From NCBI GenBank assembly GCA_016935595.1, contig JAFGQQ010000290.1, positions 1-6,309 of the forward strand: a DNA stretch of 6,309 nucleotides, given 5' to 3'. The position numbers and the translations under genes were made by a program. Below the pieces are notes generated by a model, which did not search any database, was not told the DNA's origin, and was given only the letters and a program-made list of their open reading frames with translations. This DNA comes from Bacteroidales bacterium (GTDB taxonomy: Bacteria; Bacteroidota; Bacteroidia; Bacteroidales; UBA10428). This document shows, piece by piece, positions 1-5,739 of this stretch (its first letter is position 1; each line of letters starts with the position of its first letter).

Positions 1-666
1 CAAAAAGACCGCATGAGTTTCCACTCAGATCCAAATTTTGATAATCCGGATATTGAAAAACATTTAAGCGAGGAATATTTGAAATCTATTATTGAAAATC
101 ATAATGCCGACTATTGCCTTGAACCTAAAGACACAACAGTAATAGCAGTCTCTGACCGGGAAGGAAATGCAATTGTGCTTTGTCATTCTCTTGGTTATGG
201 GAGTGGTGTTTATACCAAAAATTTAGGTTTTATGTATAACAACAGCATGAGTGGTTTCAATCCAATACCAAATAATCCTAACTCAATTGCTGCTGGCAAG
301 GCAAGAAGTACAGCAATTGCGCAAACACTTATTTGTAAGAAAGGCAAACCTAAACTTATTCTTGGATCACCTGGAGGATCGCATATTACAGCCGGACTTG
401 CTCAGGCTATAATCAACTATTTTCATTTTAAAATAGATTTACAGGATGCAGTTTGCAGACCGAGGTTTGATGCATATAGAAATACCTTGCTTCTTGAATC
501 AAGGATGCCATATACTCTGGAAAAAGAGCTGTCAAATAATTGGGAGATATTAAGAAGCCCGTCGCCATTTGGAATGGTCGGCAGAATTTATGCCATTGCA
601 TTTACTGATAATGGGCCAAAACCAGGTTATGACCCGGGCGAACCGGCGACAGCTTTGGAATTATAA
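1..666 (+). CDS. ggt: Gamma-glutamyltransferase-family Ntn hydrolase, C-terminal part (5' truncated by window edge)
   Basis: The reading frame is open from base 1 and holds the end of the large subunit and the whole small subunit of a gamma-glutamyltranspeptidase-family enzyme. These enzymes cleave themselves before a threonine that becomes the catalytic nucleophile, then hydrolyse or transfer gamma-glutamyl groups, usually in the periplasm. Numbering from the first codon in the window, the DRMSFHSDPNF segment is typical of the region just before cleavage. The TT pair at 45-46 (bases 133-138) gives the likely nucleophile Thr45. GSPGG at 122-126 matches the oxyanion-hole loop. The small subunit of about 177 residues is slightly shorter than the roughly 190 of the E. 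coli enzyme, mainly because the lid-loop region (about 88-98) is short. Residues that bind the glutamyl amino group in E. coli GGT look replaced (see findings), so the family is sure but the substrate is not. It ends 1 base from the convergent gene at 668. Confidence 0.92.
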   Translation, partial: QKDRMSFHSDPNFDNPDIEKHLSEEYLKSIIENHNADYCLEPKDTTVIAVSDREGNAIVLCHSLGYGSGVYTKNLGFMYNNSMSGFNPIPNNPNSIAAGKARSTAIAQTLICKKGKPKLILGSPGGSHITAGLAQAIINYFHFKIDLQDAVCRPRFDAYRNTLLLESRMPYTLEKELSNNWEILRSPSPFGMVGRIYAIAFTDNGPKPGYDPGEPATALEL

Positions 667-667
667 G

Positions 668-1564
668 CTAGTATTTATCAACTATTAATTTACTGCTATA
701 TATTGAATTATCTAAAATAAATTCAATTATGTATAAACCACTATTAATATTATCCAGCTTTATTGTATTACTATTGTTTAATAATAGGTCTTCGAAAACT
801 ACTTTTCCGATAATATTAAATATTATTATTTTGTAATTATCGTTTTTTATGGAATTGTTAAATTTAAACGTTACATAATTATTTGCCGGATTGGGGAATA
901 TTTCAATTAATTCGTTTTGTTCATATTTATTTATAGAAGCAGCAATATAATTTTCACATTTACAATCTGTTCCGTAAATCATGGTATTATTTAATTTAAA
1001 ACTATTCAGCCTTGTATACGAACCATTATCAGGAAGTTCAGGACAAATACCAAAAATATCCCATTCTGTATTGCCAATTCCTTCAATCCATTTATCTCCG
1101 CAAGATGTCCAGTATCTTAAATAATTTTCTCCGTTTAGATTTAAAGTATCAATATTAGTTAAATTAATTGGTGGTGGAATTATAAAAGCGCTATCAAATA
1201 AGATTGTATCGTTTATAGTTTTTGAAAAATCGAATACCAGTTTCTTGTATGTAGAATTAGCTTTTATAGTGTAGATTTTTTTTGTCTCTTCTCTTATACA
1301 TCCTAAATAATACTCAATATTATTTATTGAGACGATTGTGTCATTTAAAGAGTAAATTTTTTCATATACAACAGAATTAATTGTTGTATCGCCTATAAGT
1401 CCGTAAAAGCTGCAATGCACTTCATCATTGTCTTCAATATGAGGATAGGTTGTTTTTAAAACCCAAAGAGGCTTGTCTTCCGAAGTAGGGAACTGCCGGT
1501 AATTTTGTGAATAGGTATAAAATACACATACCGTTATTAATAGAGATAGTAAAATTAATTTCAT
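668..1564 (-). CDS. Secreted protein with T9SS type A C-terminal sorting domain
   Basis: A 298-residue protein. Residues 1-19 form a signal peptide with a hydrophobic core and a Bacteroidota-style end (YTYSQ), so it should enter the periplasm by Sec. The last ~79 residues (220-298) are a type A sorting domain: it opens with IEIFPNPANNYV (FPNP at 223-226), continues as beta-rich segments, has the NSGLYIIEF turn at 274-282 and ends SSKLIVDKY with a basic residue near the end. The type IX system should therefore carry it across the outer membrane and remove this domain. The middle (about 20-215) has a WIEGIGNTEWD stretch at roughly 158-168, resembling the WIEGIGS-type motif common in uncharacterised T9SS cargo, and several cysteines (CGD, GICPE, CKCEN). 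I recognise no enzymatic domain. The gene is monocistronic in appearance: the next minus-strand gene upstream begins 230 bases away. I found no exact TAnnTTTG promoter in that gap. Confidence 0.88.
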   Translation of the reverse strand: MKLILLSLLITVCVFYTYSQNYRQFPTSEDKPLWVLKTTYPHIEDNDEVHCSFYGLIGDTTINSVVYEKIYSLNDTIVSINNIEYYLGCIREETKKIYTIKANSTYKKLVFDFSKTINDTILFDSAFIIPPPINLTNIDTLNLNGENYLRYWTSCGDKWIEGIGNTEWDIFGICPELPDNGSYTRLNSFKLNNTMIYGTDCKCENYIAASINKYEQNELIEIFPNPANNYVTFKFNNSIKNDNYKIIIFNIIGKVVFEDLLLNNSNTIKLDNINSGLYIIEFILDNSIYSSKLIVDKY

Positions 1565-1794
1565 AAAGCTGATTTTTTAATGTTTAAGTTTATTCATTAG
1601 ATGTTTTAATCTATGAAATAGTTGCTTATTATTAGAAAATATCTAATTTTTCTATCCTACAATTACTTTATTTAGTCATGTTTTTCAGTATTTTGATTCA
1701 AACAAAGTTTTATAGAAATAATAGTTTGGAGACCGTAACATCAGAAAGTACAGTCAGGGACTAAACTTAGCAGTTTTTTATTTTTACAAACTTT

Positions 1795-2040
1795 TTAGTC
1801 CTGAGCACTATTTTGTTGAAATTCCTGTATAAGATCTCTGGCTTTTTCAACATCATTCTTATGCACTACAATTTTCACTGCACAAGCACCTCCGGGAGCA
1901 GCTTGAAATGGGGCGAGGGTTCCTAAAAATTGATCCTTAAGAAAAACATATATTCCATTAGCTTCAAGATAACCTTTTAACATTTCTGCTTCAACTGAGT
2001 CAGTGGAATATACTATTACCAATTCATTTTTTTTTATCAT
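1795..2040 (-). CDS. DUF2007 domain protein (putative signal-transducing protein)
   Basis: A complete 81-residue single-domain protein. The opening VIVYSTDSVEAEMLKGYLEANGI, continuing into a VFLKD strand, is the typical start of DUF2007 (PF09413): a beta strand, then a helix that begins after a small-residue turn, then 'GI-x-V'. The second half, with AVKIVVHKNDVEKARDLIQEF, supplies the matching strand and helix (about residues 54-74). The family has a ferredoxin/ACT-like fold and is labelled 'putative signal transducing protein', but no biochemical role is established. There is no signal peptide or membrane segment, so it should be cytoplasmic. Start: ATG at 2040 followed by lysine-rich MIKKNE; no better in-frame start is apparent. 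It is transcribed divergently from the BlaI-family repressor and shares its 162-base control region, which makes co-regulation possible but not shown. Confidence 0.85.
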   Translation of the reverse strand: MIKKNELVIVYSTDSVEAEMLKGYLEANGIYVFLKDQFLGTLAPFQAAPGGACAVKIVVHKNDVEKARDLIQEFQQNSAQD

Positions 2041-2105
2041 TTTATATGCAATTTATTAAAGCAGCGATGGCATCCTTATTCTATGATGATAAAATATTTA
2101 TTTTA

Positions 2106-2113
2106 CAAAATTA
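2106..2113 (-). promoter_or_regulatory. Possible -7 element for the DUF2007 gene
   Basis: Read on the minus strand this is TAATTTTG, an exact match to the Bacteroidota -7 consensus TAnnTTTG. It lies 66 bases upstream of the DUF2007 start. No TTTG-like -33 element is found 19-21 bases further upstream, where the leftmost TACGA-N6-TCGTA site lies instead. In such AT-rich DNA a match of this length may be chance, so this is only a candidate. Confidence 0.25.
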
Positions 2114-2123
2114 AAAAATAAAA

Positions 2124-2139
2124 TACGATTTTTTTCGTA
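2124..2139. promoter_or_regulatory. Putative BlaI-family operator 1
   Basis: A perfect inverted repeat, TACGA-N6-TCGTA, with a T-only spacer. It is upstream of the -33 element of the repressor promoter, and sits between that promoter and the divergent DUF2007 gene. The arms are related to the TACA/TGTA half-sites of known BlaI and MecI operators, differing at the inner bases. Assignment to the adjacent repressor is inferred from location and from two further copies of the same repeat. Confidence 0.75.
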
Positions 2140-2145
2140 GAAAAT

Positions 2146-2177
2146 TTTGTTATTACGAAAATAATCGTATATATTTG
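2146..2177 (+). promoter_or_regulatory. Promoter of the repressor-M56 operon
   Basis: TTTG at 2146-2149 and TATATTTG at 2170-2177 are separated by 20 bases, which fits the Bacteroidota housekeeping consensus TTTG-N19-21-TAnnTTTG exactly. Transcription should start a few bases after 2177, leaving a leader of roughly 20 bases before the ATG at 2203. Operator 2 fills the spacer between the two elements and operator 3 covers the expected start point, so bound repressor would block polymerase directly. Confidence 0.75.
2154..2169. promoter_or_regulatory. Putative BlaI-family operator 2
   Basis: A second perfect TACGA-N6-TCGTA repeat (spacer AAATAA). It occupies the spacer between the -33 and -7 promoter elements and abuts the TATATTTG box. 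Its centre is 30 bases from that of operator 1, close to three helical turns. Confidence 0.8.
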
Positions 2178-2193
2178 TACGATATAAATCGTA
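2178..2193. promoter_or_regulatory. Putative BlaI-family operator 3
   Basis: A third perfect TACGA-N6-TCGTA repeat (spacer TATAAA). It begins at the base after the -7 box and ends 9 bases before the repressor start codon, so it covers the predicted transcription start. Its centre is 24 bases from that of operator 2. Confidence 0.8.
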
Positions 2194-2202
2194 ATTAAAA
2201 AA

Positions 2203-2586
2203 ATGATGAGCAAACCAGATAAAAATCCCACTCCTGCAGAACTTGAAATCCTTCTTGTTTTATGGGAAGAAAGTCCGCGCACTGTGAAAGAAGTTCACGA
2301 AATCCTTTCATCTAAAAAAGATGTTGGTTATACCACAACCTTAAAAATTATGCAAAACATGAATGCAAAAGGCATGCTAAACCGGAAAATGGAAGGCAGG
2401 GGTCATGTGTATTTTCCTGTTTTGAAGAAAGAAGAAACCCAGGAAAAATTAGTCAACCGTTTTTTAAATACAACATTTGAGGGCTCGGCCAGCAAATTAG
2501 TTATGCAAGTTTTGGGAAATCATCAAACATCAAGTGAAGAATTACAAAAAATAAAAGATTTAATTAATCAAATTGAAAAAAAATAA
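2203..2586 (+). CDS. BlaI/MecI/CopY-family transcriptional repressor
   Basis: A 127-residue winged-helix repressor of usual family length. The opening PTPAELEILLVLWEESPRTV is the family's first helices. The segment GYTTTLKIMQNMNAKGML (42-59) holds the recognition helix and the next turn, and RKMEGRGHVYFPVL (61-74) is the wing. Residues from about 80 form the helical dimerisation part. In staphylococcal BlaI and MecI an Asn-Phe bond in this part is cut after induction; my alignment puts Gln102-Val103 there. The protein should act as a dimer on the three TACGA-N6-TCGTA repeats just upstream, repressing its own operon. Start: ATG at 2203, with a second ATG immediately after it; either would give an intact domain. 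The A-rich, SD-less leader is normal for Bacteroidota. The membrane protease gene follows after 6 bases, the standard order for this two-gene signalling module. No beta-lactamase gene is present in the window. Confidence 0.93.
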   Translation: MMSKPDKNPTPAELEILLVLWEESPRTVKEVHEILSSKKDVGYTTTLKIMQNMNAKGMLNRKMEGRGHVYFPVLKKEETQEKLVNRFLNTTFEGSASKLVMQVLGNHQTSSEELQKIKDLINQIEKK

Positions 2587-2592
2587 ATTGAT

Positions 2593-4863
2593 ATGGATTA
2601 CATCTATCATATAATAAGTGGCGAGATTGTTGAAGCAATTGGCTGGACTTTGTTTCATTCCATCTGGCAGGGCGCATTAATTTCGTTATTGCTTGGATTA
2701 TTAATGTTGTTATTAAATAAATTTACCTCACAAACGCGTTATTTTGTGGCATTTTTTGCGCTATCGCTTATACTTGTATCTTCAACCATCACATTTTATA
2801 AATCTTTTCAGCATGCAAAAGAAAAAACATTAATTAAAGAAAGAATTATAGCTAATCCAACAATATTAATCGAGCATTTACAGGAAGATATTCAGTCTGC
2901 TAAAATGGGTGAACCTGAAAACCAGAATACGGTAAAACTGAAATGGATATTTTTTAAATCATATTTTCAAAAACATTATCCATTAATTGTAACCATATGG
3001 CTACTGGGAATACTGGTTCTATTTTTAAGATTTTTAGGCGGATTGGCCTATGCCGTCCGGATAAAAAACTACCGCACAATTGCAGTTGATAAAACATGGA
3101 AAGACAAATTAAATCGTTTGGCAAAAAATTTAGAATTAAAAAAAGCAATAAAAATGTTCCAGTCTCCTTTAACCAAAGTGCCGGTTGTGATAGGATATTT
3201 TAAACCTGTGATATTATTGCCAATCAGCACATTTATAGGTTTAACCAGCGAGGAAATTGAAAATATAATTGCACATGAATTAGCCCATATATACAGGAAA
3301 GATTATTTATTCAATATTATTCAAACAATTATTGAGATACTTTTCTTTTATCATCCTGCGATATGGTGGATTTCGAGTGTTATAAGAAGTGAAAGGGAGA
3401 ACAGTTGCGATGACATTGCCATTGAACTGACAGGAGATTCATTAAATTACGCAAAGGCTTTAGCATCCATGCAGGAACAGGTATTGAAACAAGAATCGCT
3501 GGTAATGGCCATTGCAACCAATAAAAATCAATTATTTAAAAGAGTAAAACGTTTATTAAATCAACCAAAAATGAGAACAAATTTTACAGAAGGATTTATT
3601 GCATCATGCATAGTTTTTATAAGCATTATTGCATTATCAATCAGTATAAATGCCTATTCGATTAATAAATCATCAAACGAAGTTGGAAAAAGCAAAGAAG
3701 TTAACGCTGAATTTATACAAGAGCAAAACAAGGAATATGAATTTAAATATGCTGATAGTGTAAAAAAAATAAATAATAAAGAAATTGAAAGGTATAAACA
3801 AGAATTTGAAAAACAAGAAGATGAACTTGAAGAATTAAAAGAAGAAGCAAAAAAACATAAACAGAACTATTACGATAACAAATACGATTTTGACGATGAA
3901 CTTAAAGATTTATTAAAGGACATTGAAGGATTAGATGAAGTATCGGAAGAAGTTGCCAGGGAAATTGAAATTGCCTTGAGTGATATGGATGATGAATTAA
4001 CTGTTGAAATACTGCATGGAATAAGGGGGGCTTTAAATAACATGGATATTAATTTAATAGTACACGAAGCATTGGAAGGTGCGCAGGCAGCAATTGACAG
4101 TATGGATATTAATATAATAGTAAACGGAGCAATGCAAGATGAAATAGATAACAACTGCGTTGATGTGGATAAAATTACAAGTGAAGCCTTAAAAGGGGCA
4201 TCGGCTGCATTGGAAGCAATGGATTTGAATATGATTGTAAATGAAGCATTAAAAGGAGTTGAGGGAGCATTAAGTGAAATGGATCTTAATGTTGTTATTA
4301 ATGATGCAATTAATGAAGAAATATATATTTATCATAACAGGTCAGGTTCAGGCAACTGGCAACATTATGAAATAATTTATAAAGGATCTAAAATATGGAA
4401 CGATTGGAGGGAAAATAATACAGATATCATTCCAAACTTATCGTATATGGAGTTTGAAGGGTTGGAAGCTAATAAGGCAAATTTCTCAGATGCTAAATTT
4501 ATTGGAACAAGAATTAAAGAATCCAAAATGGAAAAGTGCAGTTTTGCAGCAGCAAATTTAGCCACTGCCAGTATAAAAGAGACCTTGTTAGAGGGTTCTG
4601 ATTTTAAAAATGCAACTTTAAATAATACTAATTTTAAAGAAAATAAGTTAATGAATTCCGACTTCAGGTATGCCAATTTGCAATATGCTGTTTTCAAAGA
4701 ATGTGATTTAACAAATGCAAATTTTAAGGGGGCTGATTTAAGAAACTGTACTTTTGAGGAAGTAAAACTGGATAATTGTATTTTTGAAGGGGCTTTAGCT
4801 AATTCATCCACAATCTTCCCCGAAGGATTTAATCCGCAAAAACACGGAATTGAGATGAAGTAA
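2593..4863 (+). CDS. M56 (BlaR1/MecR1-like) membrane metalloprotease with C-terminal pentapeptide-repeat domain
   Basis: A 756-residue integral membrane protein. The N-terminal ~355 residues are an M56 peptidase: the family opening GWTLFHSIWQGALI (17-30), membrane segments near 19-41, 49-69, 130-152 and 335-352, the VPVVIGYFKPVILLP motif before the catalytic site, the zinc motif HELAH at 228-232, and SERENSCDD at 266-274, where Glu269 is the likely third ligand. By BlaR1 topology the zinc domain faces the cytoplasm and everything after ~355 the periplasm. That outer part has no penicillin-binding domain. It contains a charged, coiled-coil-like stretch (about 375-427), six 19-20-residue repeats (461-578), a short Trp-containing link (about 579-618) and a pentapeptide-repeat beta-helix (about 619-738), capped by TIFPEGFNP. 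Inferred role: senses an unknown envelope signal and triggers inactivation of the repressor encoded 6 bases upstream. Ligand and cleavage target are unknown. Confidence 0.92.
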   Translation: MDYIYHIISGEIVEAIGWTLFHSIWQGALISLLLGLLMLLLNKFTSQTRYFVAFFALSLILVSSTITFYKSFQHAKEKTLIKERIIANPTILIEHLQEDIQSAKMGEPENQNTVKLKWIFFKSYFQKHYPLIVTIWLLGILVLFLRFLGGLAYAVRIKNYRTIAVDKTWKDKLNRLAKNLELKKAIKMFQSPLTKVPVVIGYFKPVILLPISTFIGLTSEEIENIIAHELAHIYRKDYLFNIIQTIIEILFFYHPAIWWISSVIRSERENSCDDIAIELTGDSLNYAKALASMQEQVLKQESLVMAIATNKNQLFKRVKRLLNQPKMRTNFTEGFIASCIVFISIIALSISINAYSINKSSNEVGKSKEVNAEFIQEQNKEYEFKYADSVKKINNKEIERYKQEFEKQEDELEELKEEAKKHKQNYYDNKYDFDDELKDLLKDIEGLDEVSEEVAREIEIALSDMDDELTVEILHGIRGALNNMDINLIVHEALEGAQAAIDSMDINIIVNGAMQDEIDNNCVDVDKITSEALKGASAALEAMDLNMIVNEALKGVEGALSEMDLNVVINDAINEEIYIYHNRSGSGNWQHYEIIYKGSKIWNDWRENNTDIIPNLSYMEFEGLEANKANFSDAKFIGTRIKESKMEKCSFAAANLATASIKETLLEGSDFKNATLNNTNFKENKLMNSDFRYANLQYAVFKECDLTNANFKGADLRNCTFEEVKLDNCIFEGALANSSTIFPEGFNPQKHGIEMK
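3973..4326 (+). repeat. Six tandem 19-20-residue repeats inside the M56 protein
   Basis: Residues 461-578 divide into units at 461-479, 480-499, 500-519, 520-538, 539-558 and 559-578. The shared pattern is A-[LI]-x-x-M-D-[IL]-N-x-[IV]-[VI]-x-x-A-[LMI]-x-G, clearest in units 2, 3 and 5. Units 1 and 4 are one residue shorter and more diverged; unit 4 has lost the Met-Asp. At DNA level, 4042-4065 and 4102-4125 differ at only about two positions, pointing to fairly recent 60-base duplication. The units look amphipathic and helical. I know no named domain that matches. Confidence 0.75.
4447..4806 (+). repeat. Pentapeptide-repeat array inside the M56 protein
   Basis: Residues 619-738 can be read as pentapeptides in a single unbroken register, with a Phe, Leu, Ile or Met at the centre of nearly every unit and Ala, Ser, Cys, Thr or Asn at the first position (for example ANFSD, CSFAA, ANLAT, SDFKN, SDFRY, ANLQY, CDLTN, ANFKG, ADLRN). 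The 21 units from 629 to 733 are the clearest. Such arrays fold as right-handed square beta-helices with four pentapeptides per coil, so about five to six coils are expected. Confidence 0.85.
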
Positions 4864-4933
4864 TTATGAAATGCATTCTATTTAATTGAGATAAAAATAA
4901 TTGGTTCTGAAATTATCTCTATAAATAGTTAAG

Positions 4934-4965
4934 TCAATATTTTACATTAAATATCAATATTTTAC
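4934..4965. repeat. 12-base direct repeat in the spacer after the M56 gene
   Basis: TCAATATTTTAC occurs at 4934-4945 and again, unchanged, at 4954-4965. The copies start exactly 20 bases apart, about two turns of the helix, and lie 43-74 bases upstream of the start at 5008. Same-face spacing before a gene suggests a regulator site, but the sequence is AT-rich and no known regulator was recognised. Confidence 0.55.
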
Positions 4966-5007
4966 CTATTTCTTTTTATTTTTATGAGTTATTAAGCAAA
5001 TTATTGA

Positions 5008-5634
5008 ATGAAAACTTTTTTCATTTTCATTTTATTATTTATTGGAATTCCGATCAATGCACAGGATTTTAAAAATGCAGAAATAAAAAGAAGGGATTTA
5101 TATAATCTGTTTAATCCTGATGAAGTTAAATCTTTAAATGATGTTTTAAATTTCTTTGATAATTGGGTGATTTCGCATAGCATAAGCAAAGATATAAATA
5201 TTGCATATCATACTTATTTTGAGAAATTGGGAAATTATAATGCAGTTAGCGATTTAATTTTAAATATTGGACTTCCTTTATATGAACTCGATTCTATAAT
5301 AATTTTATGTGAAAAAAGTCAAACATTTGATAAAATATGGGAAGCTAATTATGTAAAAAAACCCGAAATACCTGATACAATTTTTATTAGTTTATTACCT
5401 GATATTGACTCACCATACGGGGAATATTTGAAAAAGATATCGAAAGAAAACAGAATTGTGAAAGAATATTACGAATCGGTAAAAACAACCGGAATTATTG
5501 ATCCGGAAATAATTACAAGTCTGCCCAAAGTTCACGAATATTTTGATTTTAAAGATGAACGGTTCAGGTTATTTATGGCAATTCATTTTATTACCATTAC
5601 TTATAAAATTACATATGTAAAAACTGAAATTTAA
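5008..5634 (+). CDS. Secreted protein of unknown function
   Basis: A 208-residue protein I do not recognise. Residues 1-19 (MKTFFIFILLFIGIPINAQ) are a clear signal peptide with likely cleavage at the NA-Q junction and no lipoprotein cysteine, so the product is expected in the periplasm or beyond. The mature part is mixed in charge and appears largely helical, with aromatic-rich stretches (LNFFDNWVISHS, 47-58) and a hydrophobic segment near the end (about 184-203) that could be a buried helix or strand. There is no T9SS sorting domain and no catalytic motif that I can name. The start is firm: the signal peptide follows directly, and an upstream in-frame ATG at 4984 meets a stop two codons later. 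It lies 144 bases after the M56 gene on the same strand, and no exact TAnnTTTG promoter is present in between, so read-through from the repressor operon is possible. Confidence 0.75.
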   Translation: MKTFFIFILLFIGIPINAQDFKNAEIKRRDLYNLFNPDEVKSLNDVLNFFDNWVISHSISKDINIAYHTYFEKLGNYNAVSDLILNIGLPLYELDSIIILCEKSQTFDKIWEANYVKKPEIPDTIFISLLPDIDSPYGEYLKKISKENRIVKEYYESVKTTGIIDPEIITSLPKVHEYFDFKDERFRLFMAIHFITITYKITYVKTEI

Positions 5635-5698
5635 ATTACTTGTTATATAAATTAGGATTAATTAACATTGAATAATTTAAATTTTTTTTCTAAACAAT

Positions 5699-5706
5699 TA
5701 TTTTTG
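5699..5706 (+). promoter_or_regulatory. Possible -7 element for the gene at 5740
   Basis: TATTTTTG is an exact match to TAnnTTTG and lies 33 bases before the ATG at 5740, giving a plausible leader of about 28 bases. There is no TTTG 19-21 bases upstream; the nearest TTG (5668-5670) is 28 bases away. In a T-rich spacer the match may be chance. Confidence 0.4.
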
Positions 5707-5739
5707 TTTTAATAATTATAAATAATAAAAGTGTAAATA

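Noticed and set aside
1633..1654. Inverted repeat TAGAAAA/TTTTCTA with an 8-base loop
   Set aside because: It has only 7 pairs, is nearly all A-T, and lies in an AT-rich spacer far from either gene end; such repeats are expected by chance.
2954..3148. Minus-strand open frame of 64 codons
   Set aside because: It lies wholly inside the well-supported M56 membrane and zinc-domain coding region and shows no family features.
3871..3887. Two TACGA half-sites in the M56 coding region
   Set aside because: They are in direct, not inverted, orientation and inside a gene, so they do not form the operator found upstream of the repressor.
3870..4154. Minus-strand open frame of 94 codons inside the M56 gene
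   Set aside because: It is antisense to the repeat region, is Ser/Ile-rich because of the complementary codons, and has no start context or family resemblance.
4447..4806. Pentapeptide repeats as a Qnr/MfpA-type quinolone-protection factor
   Set aside because: Those are soluble cytoplasmic DNA mimics. This array is the end of a membrane protease and is predicted to face the periplasm.
4377..4811. Minus-strand open frame of 144 codons opposite the pentapeptide array
   Set aside because: Its own five-residue rhythm (LKSxF-like) is the mirror of the pentapeptide codons on the plus strand, so it is a shadow of the real array.
2203..4863. Beta-lactam resistance regulatory locus
   Set aside because: The pair matches BlaI-BlaR1 in order and family, but the penicillin-binding sensor domain is missing and no beta-lactamase or PBP gene is nearby.
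4888..4919. Possible terminator hairpin after the M56 gene (GAGATAA/TTATCTC arms)
   Set aside because: The stem is short and AT-rich, the loop is long and no U tract follows, so it does not support a terminator call.
5001..5189. Minus-strand open frame of 62 codons
   Set aside because: It overlaps the signal peptide and early part of the secreted protein at 5008, which has a clear start and export signal.
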